Positions 17,450 to 27,092 of a stretch of 64,000 nucleotides of DNA are shown in pieces. The notes beneath the pieces were generated by a model. That model ran no database searches and was not told the origin of the DNA. It saw only the letters and a program-made list of their open reading frames with translations. The position numbers were made by a program, and so were the translations under genes. Position 1 is the stretch's first letter. The number at the start of each line of letters is the position of its first letter. Where the stretch lies: positions 43,494-107,493 of the forward strand of contig CABXZZ010000001.1 in assembly GCA_902516825.1 (NCBI GenBank), read 5' to 3'. Source of the DNA: an uncultured SAR116 cluster alpha proteobacterium. Lineage in GTDB: Bacteria > Pseudomonadota > Alphaproteobacteria > Puniceispirillales > Puniceispirillaceae.

Positions 17450-17935
17450 ATGGTTGCCATCAATCCATTTAGTTACGAACAGGTTGCAATTATATTTCTA
17501 TTCCTATCCGTCATGGTAGGAGTACTTCTATTTGTGCGCCTCAACAGAGGCAAGCTAAAATTGAAACTTCAACCTGAAAAAATAATTAATATCTTAGAGG
17601 ATACAGCTATTTCTCAAACAGAGCGTCTTCGCTTAATAAAAGTTGGAGATGAAGCATTTTTGATGTCCTCTGTAAAGGGGCAATCGCCACAACTCATTAA
17701 ACTGGAGTCAGAAAACCGCGCAATTAAGCTGGCTGAAAAACAGATAGAATTAAGCCAGAAAAAATCAAAATCGATTCACATAAGGTCACCATTTGACCTC
17801 CGAACACCCAAAAAACCTAAAATTGACACAAACACAGCAGCTAACTCACAAGCTAATGCTGCCCAAACAGAATCAATATTTAATGCGATTAAGCAAGCCC
17901 GCGATAAAAACCCCTTACTAGGACTAGATAAATGA
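17450..17935 (+). CDS. fliO: Flagellar biosynthesis protein FliO
   Basis: 161 residues. One N-terminal membrane segment (about 11-29) is followed by a small cytoplasmic domain ('LEDTAISQTERLRLIKVGDE') like FliO, then a polar basic tail. FliO helps to assemble the FliP ring of the export gate. The family is weakly conserved, but the position directly before fliP with a 4-bp overlap supports the call. Confidence 0.82.
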   Translation: MVAINPFSYEQVAIIFLFLSVMVGVLLFVRLNRGKLKLKLQPEKIINILEDTAISQTERLRLIKVGDEAFLMSSVKGQSPQLIKLESENRAIKLAEKQIELSQKKSKSIHIRSPFDLRTPKKPKIDTNTAANSQANAAQTESIFNAIKQARDKNPLLGLDK

Positions 17936-18774
17936 ATTTTTTGTCGTTGATAAAATCAAATGTTAAATTTTGGAATGGTAAAAAGCCTCACAAAATAAAA
18001 TTAGCATTAATATTCGCCAGTATTTTTTGTTTTTCGATATTAAGCAGTAATGTAGCAATTTCTCAAACAATGTTAGAAACAAGCCTTTCTGGTTTACCAG
18101 CATTAAATGTAATAAATGGTGATGGTGTAGCAGGCACCACCTATTCTTTGTCATTACAAATTCTGGCTCTTATGACCGTGTTGACAATTCTTCCTTCACT
18201 TGTATTAGGAATGACCTCTTTTACTAGAGTAATAATTGTTTTATCGATTCTCAGACAAGCAATGGGTACACAGCAGACTCCACCTAATCAGGTTCTTATA
18301 GCAATAGCATTATTTTTAACTTTTTTTATTATGGCTCCTACATTTGAGACTTTATACAATGACGCCATTTCCCCCTACCTTGAGGGTCAGATGGCGGCAG
18401 ATATCGCAATTTCAGATGGAACAAATGTTATGAAACAGTTCCTCGTTCAGAATACCAGAGTAACAGACTTAAATATGTTCTCAGATATGGTTGGCATTTC
18501 AAATTATGAGTCGTCAAAGGAGGTGCCTCTATCAGTGTTGTTGCCAGCATTTATTACATCAGAGCTAAAGACTGCCTTTCAAATAGGCTTTCTTCTGTTC
18601 CTACCTTTTCTTGTCATTGACATGGTTATTGCCTCCATTCTGATGTCTCTTGGCATGATGATGCTAAGCCCTATGCTAGTAGCTATGCCATTCAAATTAT
18701 TATTATTTGTCTTGGTAGACGGATGGGCAATGACAGTTGGCTCTCTTGTTGCCACCTATTCTATCGGAGGATAA
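17932..18774 (+). CDS. fliP: Flagellar export gate protein FliP
   Basis: 280 residues. An N-terminal hydrophobic signal (about 22-45) is followed by four membrane segments. Family signatures are clear: 'GMTSFTRVIIVLSILRQAMG', 'TPPNQVLIAIALFLTFF' and 'PFLVIDMVIASILMSLGM'. FliP forms the pentameric core of the FliPQR export channel. It overlaps fliO by 4 bp and precedes fliQ by 2 bp. Confidence 0.96.
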   Translation: MNFLSLIKSNVKFWNGKKPHKIKLALIFASIFCFSILSSNVAISQTMLETSLSGLPALNVINGDGVAGTTYSLSLQILALMTVLTILPSLVLGMTSFTRVIIVLSILRQAMGTQQTPPNQVLIAIALFLTFFIMAPTFETLYNDAISPYLEGQMAADIAISDGTNVMKQFLVQNTRVTDLNMFSDMVGISNYESSKEVPLSVLLPAFITSELKTAFQIGFLLFLPFLVIDMVIASILMSLGMMMLSPMLVAMPFKLLLFVLVDGWAMTVGSLVATYSIGG

Positions 18775-18776
18775 AA

Positions 18777-19055
18777 ATGAACGCCGCGTATTTATTTGAT
18801 CAGAATGTCGAATTTTTGAGAATTGCGTTTTGGCAGATTATTATGGCAGCTGGCCCGTTGCTGGCAATAGCCCTTGCAGTTGGACTTATTATAGGGATAA
18901 TTCAAGCGGCTACTTCCATCAACGAAATGACGCTAAGTTTTGTCCCAAAACTTGTTATTGTAATGATATCATTTGGACTTCTTTCTAGCTTTATTTTAAC
19001 CCAGTTATCTGATTATTTTGGGTTTATTTTTGATCAAATCGTTAATATCAGCTAA
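18777..19055 (+). CDS. fliQ: Flagellar export gate protein FliQ
   Basis: 92 residues with two membrane segments, the usual FliQ size. It includes 'AVGLIIGIIQAATSINEMTL' and 'FVPKLVIV'. The ATG at 18777 is preceded by GGAGG (18766-18770) inside the end of fliP; an earlier in-frame start would overlap fliP widely. FliQ wraps the FliP-FliR core. Confidence 0.94.
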   Translation: MNAAYLFDQNVEFLRIAFWQIIMAAGPLLAIALAVGLIIGIIQAATSINEMTLSFVPKLVIVMISFGLLSSFILTQLSDYFGFIFDQIVNIS

Positions 19056-19061
19056 TCCGAT

Positions 19062-19883
19062 ATGCTTCCACTTACAGCCCAATCAATGACCGGACTACCA
19101 GGACTTGAGCTCCAAGGACTTATTACGGTTATTTTACAGTTTTTTGTGGCTATGTTGAGAATTGGTGCGTTTATGATTTCATCTCCACTACTTGGTGCAA
19201 GATGGGTCCCCTTACAAGTAAGATTAACCATGAGTGTCATGCTAACACTTATTATTTGGCAATATACGGCCCCCGTCAGTGTGGAAGTACTTACCTCAAA
19301 TCAGGTAATATTTATCGTATTCTCCGAAATTATTATAGGACTTTCTGCTGGTCTCATTTTAACGATCTGGTTTTCGGCTGTAATGCTAGCAGGTGAGAAA
19401 GTAGCAGGCTCGTCCGGATTGAGTTTCGCAGCGCAAATAGACCCGTCTACTGGCGGTCAAACACCTGTAGTTAGTCAAATTTTTTACCTTTTTCTGCTGG
19501 TATTATTTACAAGCACTGATGGCCATTTAGTAGCTATAAACACACTTCTTGATTCCTATCGAATTTTGCCAATTGGCATTACACCGTCATTTGAAATTTT
19601 TATATCTGCGGGAATTAGTGCCGCGGGGACAATGTTTTATGCGGCTTCAATAATCATGTTGCCATTTTCTGTAATTTTACTGTTGATTAACGTTAGTATT
19701 GGCATAATTACTCGCTCTGCTCCATCTTTAAATCTTTTTTCAATTGGTTTTCCTATCACACTTATAGGTATATTTTTTGTTTTATATTTTTCAACTAACT
19801 CCCTGGCTAATTCATTGAGCAATTTAACAGATTCAAGCTTGATAAACTTAAAAGAAATAATGGAGGGTATGTTCGATGGCTGA
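19062..19883 (+). CDS. fliR: Flagellar export gate protein FliR
   Basis: 273 residues with about six membrane segments. Typical parts are 'LRIGAFMISSPLLGARWVPL', 'FSEIIIGLSAGLILTIWF' and 'GEKVAGSSGLSFAAQIDP'. FliR completes the FliPQR channel. It overlaps flhB by 8 bp. Confidence 0.95.
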   Translation: MLPLTAQSMTGLPGLELQGLITVILQFFVAMLRIGAFMISSPLLGARWVPLQVRLTMSVMLTLIIWQYTAPVSVEVLTSNQVIFIVFSEIIIGLSAGLILTIWFSAVMLAGEKVAGSSGLSFAAQIDPSTGGQTPVVSQIFYLFLLVLFTSTDGHLVAINTLLDSYRILPIGITPSFEIFISAGISAAGTMFYAASIIMLPFSVILLLINVSIGIITRSAPSLNLFSIGFPITLIGIFFVLYFSTNSLANSLSNLTDSSLINLKEIMEGMFDG

Positions 19884-21024
19884 AGAATCCCAAGATGGTC
19901 AGGAGAAAACCGAAGAACCCTCCCAACGAAAAATCGATAAGTCCAGGGAAGATGGTCAGGTACTACAATCCAAGGAAATGTTTGTGTTTTCCTCTATTGC
20001 AATGGGCCTTCTTATTTTTCTATTTATACCCGAGTTTGCAATACCAAGTATGAATCAATGGGGGAGACTATTTCAAATAGAAAGTAAAGAACAACTCTCC
20101 AGCCTTCCTTTTATACGTCTATATCAAGTTTTTGAGATCATCGTCATTATTGCGTTATTTTTAGGTGTTCCGTTGATGATAGTAAGCCTTTTAACACAAC
20201 TAGCAGTCGGTGGAATAAATTTTGCCCCTAAAGCAGCCGCGTTTAAAGGCAATAAGATTAATCCTATAAAGGGGTTAAAACGAATGTTCTCGATGAAAGG
20301 GTTAGTAGAACTTGGGAAGTCTGTGCTTAAAGTTGTCCTATTAATTGGTCTTGCAGCTATTGTGATTTACATAATGCTACCTCAATTGCTCCAGATCTCG
20401 CATGGTTCTCTTAAAAGTGCGTTAGAAGTTATGTATTATGCCTTCCCATTTCTAATAGGAACGCTGCTAACCGCTTTAGCCGTAATCGCTGCTATTGATT
20501 ATTTCTGGCAACGACATGTTCACATTCAGCAATTAAAAATGACTAAGCAAGAACTTAAGGACGAACATAAACAGACTGATGGATCCCCGGAGGTAAAAGC
20601 AAAAATTCGTCGTATGCAAATGGAAAAATCACGTGAATCAAGTAAGCAAAGAGAAGCACTAGAAAACGTATCAAACGCAACAGCAGTTATCACAAACCCC
20701 ACTCACTTTGCTGTAGCTCTTAAATATAATCCAGGCGAAATAGGTGCACCTACCATTCTAGCAATGGGTCAGGGAGTTATCGCACAAAAAATAATTGAGC
20801 GTGCCAATGACAATAAAATTACAGTTTTTCGCAGTCCTTTACTTGCAAGGGCGTTATATTTCACAGGAGAGATTGGGCAAGAAATATCCGACAAACTCTA
20901 TAATGCTGTTGCAGTAGCGCTTGCGTATATTTATAGAATTGAACAAGGTGACCCTGTTGAAGAACCTGATATCTCAATTCCCGATGAATTGTCGTTTGAC
21001 GAGTTTGGTAACGTAAAAACGTAA
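19876..21024 (+). CDS. flhB: Flagellar export switch protein FlhB
   Basis: 382 residues. A charged N-terminus ('GQEKTEEPSQRKIDKSREDG') and four membrane segments are followed by the cytoplasmic autocleavage domain with NPTH at 274-277 (cleavage between Asn-274 and Pro-275). FlhB sits beside the export channel and switches substrate class with FliK. It closes the fliO-P-Q-R set. flhA is not in the window. Confidence 0.96.
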   Translation: MAEESQDGQEKTEEPSQRKIDKSREDGQVLQSKEMFVFSSIAMGLLIFLFIPEFAIPSMNQWGRLFQIESKEQLSSLPFIRLYQVFEIIVIIALFLGVPLMIVSLLTQLAVGGINFAPKAAAFKGNKINPIKGLKRMFSMKGLVELGKSVLKVVLLIGLAAIVIYIMLPQLLQISHGSLKSALEVMYYAFPFLIGTLLTALAVIAAIDYFWQRHVHIQQLKMTKQELKDEHKQTDGSPEVKAKIRRMQMEKSRESSKQREALENVSNATAVITNPTHFAVALKYNPGEIGAPTILAMGQGVIAQKIIERANDNKITVFRSPLLARALYFTGEIGQEISDKLYNAVAVALAYIYRIEQGDPVEEPDISIPDELSFDEFGNVKT

Positions 21025-21072
21025 GAAATAGTTATATTAAGTTTGAAAAGAAAGTTCTTGGTTAGAGAAACG

Positions 21073-21291
21073 ATGGCACGGAATCCAAAAAGTATTGGTG
21101 AGATAATCTCCACTTTCACATTCTTTGGTGTAGCGGTGGCTTGTGTGATTCAGGCACTTGAATTTTACGAAGCAGAACAGCAATTTAGAAGCTGGGCAAG
21201 CGCTTTTGCTGGCTTATTATGCGTACTAGGAGGGTTGCGATTTTTCATCGCTGATATGACGAAAGTTATCAAGGAGAGGTTCCGAAAATGA
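21073..21291 (+). CDS. Small membrane protein of unknown function downstream of flhB
   Basis: 72 residues from the ATG at 21073 (a TTG at 21043 is in frame but weaker). Two hydrophobic stretches (about 13-32 and 45-62 of the short form) suggest a two-helix membrane protein with a basic end (KVIKERFRK). I do not recognise a family. Its stop overlaps the next start by 4 bp, so it is coupled to the Cys-rich protein. Position after flhB suggests co-expression with the export gate; function unknown. Confidence 0.65.
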   Translation: MARNPKSIGEIISTFTFFGVAVACVIQALEFYEAEQQFRSWASAFAGLLCVLGGLRFFIADMTKVIKERFRK

Positions 21292-21542
21292 GCTCAGCCA
21301 AAAATATCCAAAATCCTAACTCTGCTGAAACAAGACATGTAAATTGTTATCGATGTGAATATTTATTTATTACTCATGAAAAAAATAAACGTTACGGATG
21401 CAAAAAATTTGGGTTCAAAGGACCTTATTTCCCCTCAATTACTGTATTTTCCACAACTGGCACGAAATGTGCTTATTTCAAACTGAAAAAACGACTGCAA
21501 GATGGTGAGTCGTTGTTAAACCAATCCAGGGGTAGAGAATGA
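21288..21542 (+). CDS. Small four-cysteine protein, putative metal-binding
   Basis: 84 residues. Cysteines at 20, 23, 38 and 61 (CxxC, then YGCKKFGFK, then GTKC) suggest one zinc or iron site. The layout CxxC...ITxxxxxxYGCKxFGFK...PS...GxxC resembles a small conserved bacterial family I recall only by pattern, not by name. Basic and soluble. It is coupled by 4-bp overlaps to the genes on both sides, so it belongs to one translational unit with them. Confidence 0.7.
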   Translation: MSSAKNIQNPNSAETRHVNCYRCEYLFITHEKNKRYGCKKFGFKGPYFPSITVFSTTGTKCAYFKLKKRLQDGESLLNQSRGRE

Positions 21543-22276
21543 GCACGGATTATAATGCAGTTCAAGAAAGCATCAAAATTGCCCTTGATGCAGCCGATGC
21601 GGCAACAGATGTTACTGCCGAGTACAACAAGATCAGACGCGACCATAAGAAGTTGGAGAATTCCATGAAACAGTCCCAGCGATTTATTTCTATCGTTTTT
21701 GTAAGTTCTGTAGCTGCTGCAATTGCCGCATTAGTATTTGCTGGATTAATATATTTTCGTACTTTGTCAGAACTCTCTACTATGACAACGACGAGTAGAG
21801 AAGCTCTTATCGTATTTGCCGAAAACGTAGATAATATGAATAGCTCACTAGAGCGTCTTGAGGTGTCTCTTGAAACCCAAACACAGCTTGTTTCTCTGAA
21901 CGAAACATTAATTGATGAGTTAAGCTCGCTCAAACAAACTATCGCTGACTCAAATACAACAATGGTTTCTAAATTAGATGTCACAGCAAATGCACTTACA
22001 TCCAGCAATGGTTCTCTTGCAGAGGCTCTAACTAAGGCAATCGCAAACGAATTAAACAGTCAGAATCGAAAAATGTTAGGGCAATTGCAGAAAATTGAGA
22101 AACTTACTACTAGCTCGATGTCCCAACTATCCTCTCGTATGGCGAGTGACCAAACACTATCTAAAGTTGCAGGGAGCCAGCAAGTACTTGCAAAAAGACT
22201 AGATGGTCTAGCAAATCAAAACCAACTGATATTAGAACAAATGGAAATACGTGACAACAAAATTACCTTTCCATAA
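21539..22276 (+). CDS. Single-pass membrane protein with long coiled coil, unknown
   Basis: 245 residues. A cytoplasmic-type helix (1-48) leads to one membrane segment (about 50-72), then a long Ser/Thr/Asn/Leu-rich coiled coil to the end. The layout resembles chemoreceptor or tether proteins, but there is no signalling hairpin motif. No family recognised. It overlaps the Cys-rich gene by 4 bp. The gap to the PDZ-like gene is 45 bp. Confidence 0.7.
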   Translation: MSTDYNAVQESIKIALDAADAATDVTAEYNKIRRDHKKLENSMKQSQRFISIVFVSSVAAAIAALVFAGLIYFRTLSELSTMTTTSREALIVFAENVDNMNSSLERLEVSLETQTQLVSLNETLIDELSSLKQTIADSNTTMVSKLDVTANALTSSNGSLAEALTKAIANELNSQNRKMLGQLQKIEKLTTSSMSQLSSRMASDQTLSKVAGSQQVLAKRLDGLANQNQLILEQMEIRDNKITFP

Positions 22277-22321
22277 GATAATATACTAATTTATGAGCCA
22301 CGATTATTTGGATTCTAACCA

Positions 22322-23158
22322 ATGGTACAAGCAGATGAAGCACCTCTTGAAGAGCAAACTGAAAAAAAGGACTCTTCATCTTCGATTAGTAATTCAGAAA
22401 CCAGTGATAAAATCGCTGAGAATTTTATTTGCATTAAAGAAGTACGTTCTATTTCTCGTGCTAAGGCGCTTCGTTTAAAAGTAGGAGACGTAATTGTTGG
22501 TATTGAGGGTAAGCCCTTTAATGGTAATGTCGAAGAACTGCTTGATATTTTTGATGAGATAGATGAACGAAAAGGCGCCCTTCTAACTATTTGGAGAGAT
22601 GACGTAGTATTTAACCTAATTATTTTAGGACCTCTTGGATGTGTATTTGAATTAACAAAAGAAGATGTGACTAAAAAAATACATGATATAATACCCAACA
22701 TAGAATTTGGAGATATTAGTGAATACGTAACGTTTGAACTGCTTCGAAATATAAGAAGTGAGTGCGATGTTTTTGATACTAGAGTATCTCAATTAGGAAT
22801 TTTTTTACCTCCTGTTTGGCTTATACAGAATAGATTATGGGAACCGTTATTAGCTACACTAGCTATTTATGCTATAACTCTGTCTGTCCACTGGGCGCTA
22901 TTTATAATTTCCTCAGTCTTATTGGCTCTTTATTTTCGTAAAGCACAACTGGTTTTACTTCGGAGTTTCAGCTTGAACAAAGAAAAAGAGTTCTGGATGA
23001 TAATAGCAGCTAAAACCATGTCTGATGCTCAAAAAATCGCACGGCTATTTAGTAATAGAATGACATTCAAACCAGATTTGATTGGGCCTCCCCCCCCAGC
23101 TAAAATAGAGCCCTCTAAAAAGAAAAAAAATCGAAAATCTTCTATACCCAGAATGTAG
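22322..23158 (+). CDS. Membrane protein with N-terminal PDZ-like domain, unknown
   Basis: 278 residues. A polar acidic start (1-32) is followed by a PDZ-like domain (about 33-105; 'SRAKALRLKVGDVIVGIEGK' is the typical PDZ carboxylate-loop region). Two membrane segments follow at about 170-205, then a basic tail (KKKKNRKSS). No protease domain is present, so it is probably a scaffold or adaptor. A run of eight C (23090-23097) encodes its proline stretch. Last gene of the post-flhB set; ATG choice at 22322 is uncertain because no strong binding site is visible. Confidence 0.65.
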   Translation: MVQADEAPLEEQTEKKDSSSSISNSETSDKIAENFICIKEVRSISRAKALRLKVGDVIVGIEGKPFNGNVEELLDIFDEIDERKGALLTIWRDDVVFNLIILGPLGCVFELTKEDVTKKIHDIIPNIEFGDISEYVTFELLRNIRSECDVFDTRVSQLGIFLPPVWLIQNRLWEPLLATLAIYAITLSVHWALFIISSVLLALYFRKAQLVLLRSFSLNKEKEFWMIIAAKTMSDAQKIARLFSNRMTFKPDLIGPPPPAKIEPSKKKKNRKSSIPRM

Positions 23159-23200
23159 ATAATATCATTTCAAAAATTTGGTATCATTGCATTTATCTGT

Positions 23201-23277
23201 TGGTGGGCCCGGCAGGACTCGAACCTGCAACAACACGGTTATGAGCCGTGGGTTCTAACCAATTGAACTACAGGCCC
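23201..23277 (-). tRNA. tRNA with CAU anticodon, probably tRNA-Ile2 (lysidine type)
   Basis: A full cloverleaf on the minus strand, 77 nt including encoded CCA. Acceptor GGGCCTG pairs with CGGGCCC, the anticodon stem is CACGG/CCGTG around CTCATAA, and the T-arm is GCAGG-TTCGAGT-CCTGC. The CAU anticodon allows Met or Ile2. The GGGCC-type acceptor is what I recall for alphaproteobacterial Ile2 genes, so Ile2 is favoured; elongator Met cannot be excluded. Confidence 0.9.
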
Positions 23278-23291
23278 AGAACAGATAATTA

Positions 23292-25289
23292 TCAGTGCTC
23301 AAGAAAACTTCTTAGTTTTCTAGAACGTGAAGGATGTTTAAGCTTTCTGAGCGCCTTTGCCTCAATCTGCCTTATTCTTTCTCTAGTCACAGAGAATTGC
23401 TGTCCAACCTCCTCTAAAGTATGGTCTGTATTCATACCAATACCGAAACGCATTCGCAAGACGCGTTCTTCTCTCGGGGTCAAACTTGCTAAAACTCTTG
23501 TAGTTGTTTCTCTTAGATTAGAGTGAATGGCGGCTTCTAAAGGCTGTATCGCATTTTTATCTTCAATAAAATCTCCTAGCTGACTATCATCTTCATCACC
23601 AATAGGTGTCTCAAGACTTATTGGCTCTTTTGCAATTTTCATCACTTTACGGACCTTATCTAAAGGCATAGATAGTTTTTCTGAGAGTTCTTCTGGGGTA
23701 GGCTCTCTGCCAATTTCATGCAACATCTGACGCGAAGTGCGAACAAGCTTATTAATTGTTTCTATCATGTGAACAGGAATACGGATAGTTCTTGCTTGAT
23801 CAGCAATAGAGCGTGTAATAGCTTGTCTTATCCACCATGTCGCATAAGTTGAGAACTTGTACCCACGTCTATATTCGAACTTATCAACAGCTTTCATAAG
23901 CCCAATATTTCCCTCTTGGATCAAGTCAAGGAACTGCAAACCCCGGTTAGTATATTTTTTAGCAATAGAAATAACCAGCCTGAGGTTTGCTTCAACCATC
24001 TCTTTTTTCGCGCGAGCTGCCTCTCTTTGACCACGTTGAATAGTCAGAAACACCTCTTTAAATTCTGGAATTGATAACCCTACATCTTCTGCTAAGATAG
24101 ATATCTTACCTTTGATATCTGAAACCTTTTGCGAATGTAAAACGCTAAGTTTCTGCCATGCCTTTGTCTTATATTTAGGGTGGGGCCAAATTTCATCTAA
24201 CTCATGCCCTAACCAAGCTTCCAGAAACTGACCTCTGGCGATACCACTGCCTGTAGCAACCAACATTAATTGGCCTTCTAATGAAGTGAGATGTTTATTA
24301 AGCTCTGATAGCTGGGAAGATAAAGCTTCGAGCCTGCTTGCATTAAGATAAATGTTTTGCATTTGCTCAGCCAGCGCAATACGTTTTGATTGCAATTTCT
24401 GAAATTCATCTTCACTAAGTTCTTCGCCTGCAAGTTGTCTTTCCTGCAAGTATTCATAGATTTTAAAAGTGCCCGCAATTTCATTCAAAGTAGCCATAAC
24501 ATCGTCAAAAACAGCCTCCTCCATTGCCGCTAGCGATAATGTTAAATCATCTCCATCATCTCCATCTTCAGAATCTGATACTTCTTCTGTCCTCTCTTTA
24601 TTAGAGGATAATTCTTCTGTTTCATCATCCTCATGTTCTTCATCTTCATCTTCATCTACAACACCTTCAGAAATCTCGTTAGATACGGAAATATTATGCA
24701 CAGGCATAGTAGAGTTCACCGACATATCTTCAATTGGCGTGCCATTAAGCTTTGTATACGTAGTATCAAGATCGATAATATCTCTTAACGGCACTCCTCC
24801 TTCTATAATTTGCTGCTGCCATTGGAGGAGTGCTCTTATTGTTAGTGGGCTCTCGCAAATTCCGCCAATCATCATTTCTCGGCCTGCTTCAATTCGCTTT
24901 GCTATCGCAATTTCACCTTCACGCGATAATAGCTCTACAGAACCCATTTCTCGCAAATACATTCGCACCGGATCATCCGAGCCAGCGCTGTCATTATCTG
25001 ATACGTTTCCAGTAGCGGCCTCAGTTTCATTTTCATCGGAGTTAGTTTCTTCTTGTTCGGCAGATTCAATAACCGAAACACCCATTTCTGAGAGAGCGGA
25101 CATTACATCTTCGATTTGCTCAGATGTTAGTTCTTCTTGCGGAAGCGCTGCATTCAGTTCGTCGTGGGTCACAAAACCTGCGCTTTGACCCTTTTTTATG
25201 AGTGCCTTAATTTTTAAATTGTTAGTATCGAGCACAGGCGCATCTGCTACCTCTGCTGAAACGGAAGCCGCAGCTTGTTTTCTTGCCAT
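23292..25289 (-). CDS. rpoD: RNA polymerase primary sigma factor RpoD (sigma-70)
   Basis: 665 residues, full length. Region 1.1 covers the first ~75 residues. Region 1.2 has '[20 protein letters not shown]'. Residues about 205-255 form an acidic insert in the non-conserved region. Regions 2-4 are intact: '[20 protein letters not shown]', '[20 protein letters not shown]' and the final helix-turn-helix '[20 protein letters not shown]'. It is the housekeeping sigma factor. It follows dnaG with a 54-bp gap in the standard dnaG-rpoD order. Confidence 0.97.
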   Translation of the reverse strand: MARKQAAASVSAEVADAPVLDTNNLKIKALIKKGQSAGFVTHDELNAALPQEELTSEQIEDVMSALSEMGVSVIESAEQEETNSDENETEAATGNVSDNDSAGSDDPVRMYLREMGSVELLSREGEIAIAKRIEAGREMMIGGICESPLTIRALLQWQQQIIEGGVPLRDIIDLDTTYTKLNGTPIEDMSVNSTMPVHNISVSNEISEGVVDEDEDEEHEDDETEELSSNKERTEEVSDSEDGDDGDDLTLSLAAMEEAVFDDVMATLNEIAGTFKIYEYLQERQLAGEELSEDEFQKLQSKRIALAEQMQNIYLNASRLEALSSQLSELNKHLTSLEGQLMLVATGSGIARGQFLEAWLGHELDEIWPHPKYKTKAWQKLSVLHSQKVSDIKGKISILAEDVGLSIPEFKEVFLTIQRGQREAARAKKEMVEANLRLVISIAKKYTNRGLQFLDLIQEGNIGLMKAVDKFEYRRGYKFSTYATWWIRQAITRSIADQARTIRIPVHMIETINKLVRTSRQMLHEIGREPTPEELSEKLSMPLDKVRKVMKIAKEPISLETPIGDEDDSQLGDFIEDKNAIQPLEAAIHSNLRETTTRVLASLTPREERVLRMRFGIGMNTDHTLEEVGQQFSVTRERIRQIEAKALRKLKHPSRSRKLRSFLEH

Positions 25290-25343
25290 CGATTTAAATC
25301 CTCCAGATCACCGAGCCAACGGCTAGCAACCAGCTTAAGTATA

Positions 25344-27008
25344 TTATCGTCGCCTTGGTGTGAGAAACAGCGTTATAATTTCATCAATCCTTTGCCGAGC
25401 TTCATCCATATCAACATTCAATTCTTTCTGGTTTAACAAAAGTTCATTCTTCGTCTCGTCAATTTGGATTAGTAATTCTTTATACCCTGATTCAGATAAA
25501 TGATATCTAATTCTGTCCTCGTCAAGATCTGGTTCACGAATTAAAATATCAAATAGATGATTTTTCATTTTTTCGCAATCCAAATTACCAAAATCTAACT
25601 CAGAAAGGGTTTCTATTTTATCTATAGTGATTTGTGGAAAAGCTATCAGTAATCCAAGTAGTGTTTGACTTCGCCTCAGGGCACCTGTTTTTGGTCTCCT
25701 AACTGATAAATAGTTCCCCACCCTAAAAGGTGCGTTACCACCTCTACTAACCGCGCGCATTGTTTGTATCCTTCGCTCTATTTCATCTCCAAAAGCAGCA
25801 CGGGTTTGATTATGTGCGATTGTGCGAACTAACTTTCTTATTTCCTGCCAAAATGCGGCACGCTGTTCTGGCAGGCTCAAATCATATAAGCTTGCTTTCC
25901 GATACCAAGCAGCATCTACCAATGAAGAGGCAGTGCTTATGATTCTTAACAATCCGTTGCCACCCTCAGCTCGTATTATATCATCAGGATCCTTTCCCTC
26001 TGGTAAGGTTGCTATTCTTACCGACTTGCTAGGTTCGAGAATGGGCAAAATCCGCTCTATTGCTTTACCGGCTGCATTCTGGCCAGGTCTATCACCATCA
26101 AAGCAAAGAATAGGTTCATCATGTAATTTCCAGGCAAGACCAATCTGCTCTTCTGTAAGTGCAGTCCCGAGAGGAGCAAGTGCTGCTGCTTTTTGTGATG
26201 CCGTTACTGCAATAACATCCATATATCCTTCTACCAATAATAATGGAAGATTGCGTCTTACCCTCTCTCTTGCTTGCAGCCAGCCATAAAGTACGGATTT
26301 TTTAGAAAAGCTTGGACTATCAGGTGAATTTAAGTATTTCGGCTGTGCTCCACCCATTGCTCTTGCGCCAAAGGCTATAACCATGCCTTTCCTATTTTCA
26401 ATTGGGAAGATGACTCTATCCCTAAAATAATCATATTTTTGCCCATCATGTTCTGAGATGCCTATAAGGCCCGCCAATCGGGATATTTCCTCTCCGTATC
26501 CTCTCTGTTGAAGATGCGAAAAGAGTCCTGAATGTGTTGCATATCCTAGGCGAAACTCAGCTACAATTTGCTCAGAGAGACCGCGTTCTTTTAGATAATC
26601 TAGACCCCTTTTCCCATCAACCTTTCCCAAATTTCCTTGAAAAAAACTAGCTGCATAGTCAAGACAAGACAGTAAATTTTTTTGGCGTTCTTGTTTGGCC
26701 TTATCTATCGGCCCAATTTCGGGCATTGCCAATCCAGCTATACCTGACAGCTCCCGCACTGATTCGATAAAATTGAGGCCATCAGTCTCGCGAAGATAGC
26801 TGATTGCATCCCCGCTTACACCACATCCAAAACAATGATAAAACCCTTCATCATCATTTACATTGAAAGAAGGGGTTTTCTCCCCGTGAAAGGGACAAAG
26901 CCCTATGAACCTAGAGCCTTTTTTAGTAAGTTTTACTCGCTTACCAATAACACTGGAAAGGCTAACTTGGCTTCGAAGATTTTCAAGGAATTCAGGCGTG
27001 ATAGTCAT
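25344..27008 (-). CDS. dnaG: DNA primase DnaG
   Basis: 554 residues. An N-terminal zinc ribbon (Cys-38, His-41, Cys-59, Cys-62), the primase core ('YLKERGLSEQIVAEFRLGYA') and a Toprim domain ('LLLVEGYMDVIAV', 'ILCFDGDRPGQNAA') are all present. The C-terminal helicase-binding part is short and divergent, as in many alphaproteobacteria. It makes RNA primers for replication. Upstream of rpoD on the same strand. Confidence 0.96.
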   Translation of the reverse strand: MTITPEFLENLRSQVSLSSVIGKRVKLTKKGSRFIGLCPFHGEKTPSFNVNDDEGFYHCFGCGVSGDAISYLRETDGLNFIESVRELSGIAGLAMPEIGPIDKAKQERQKNLLSCLDYAASFFQGNLGKVDGKRGLDYLKERGLSEQIVAEFRLGYATHSGLFSHLQQRGYGEEISRLAGLIGISEHDGQKYDYFRDRVIFPIENRKGMVIAFGARAMGGAQPKYLNSPDSPSFSKKSVLYGWLQARERVRRNLPLLLVEGYMDVIAVTASQKAAALAPLGTALTEEQIGLAWKLHDEPILCFDGDRPGQNAAGKAIERILPILEPSKSVRIATLPEGKDPDDIIRAEGGNGLLRIISTASSLVDAAWYRKASLYDLSLPEQRAAFWQEIRKLVRTIAHNQTRAAFGDEIERRIQTMRAVSRGGNAPFRVGNYLSVRRPKTGALRRSQTLLGLLIAFPQITIDKIETLSELDFGNLDCEKMKNHLFDILIREPDLDEDRIRYHLSESGYKELLIQIDETKNELLLNQKELNVDMDEARQRIDEIITLFLTPRRR

Positions 27009-27092
27009 GAAAATTTAGATAACTTTATGAATTATTCGCAATTAAGTGAGAACCTAATAATAAGCATAATCCACCTCAAAGAGCAAAATTTA

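Noticed and set aside
18738-18753. Sigma-54-like site TGGCTC-N5-TTGCC
   Set aside because: It lies inside the conserved end of fliP, has a weaker -24 element, and fliQ is already coupled to fliP by a 2-bp gap. Most likely chance within coding sequence.
24469-25188. Long 239-codon open frame on the plus strand, Ser-rich
   Set aside because: It is antisense to the acidic part of rpoD; GAA/GAT/GAG codons read backward give Ser- and Phe-rich frames without stops. No ribosome binding site or family.
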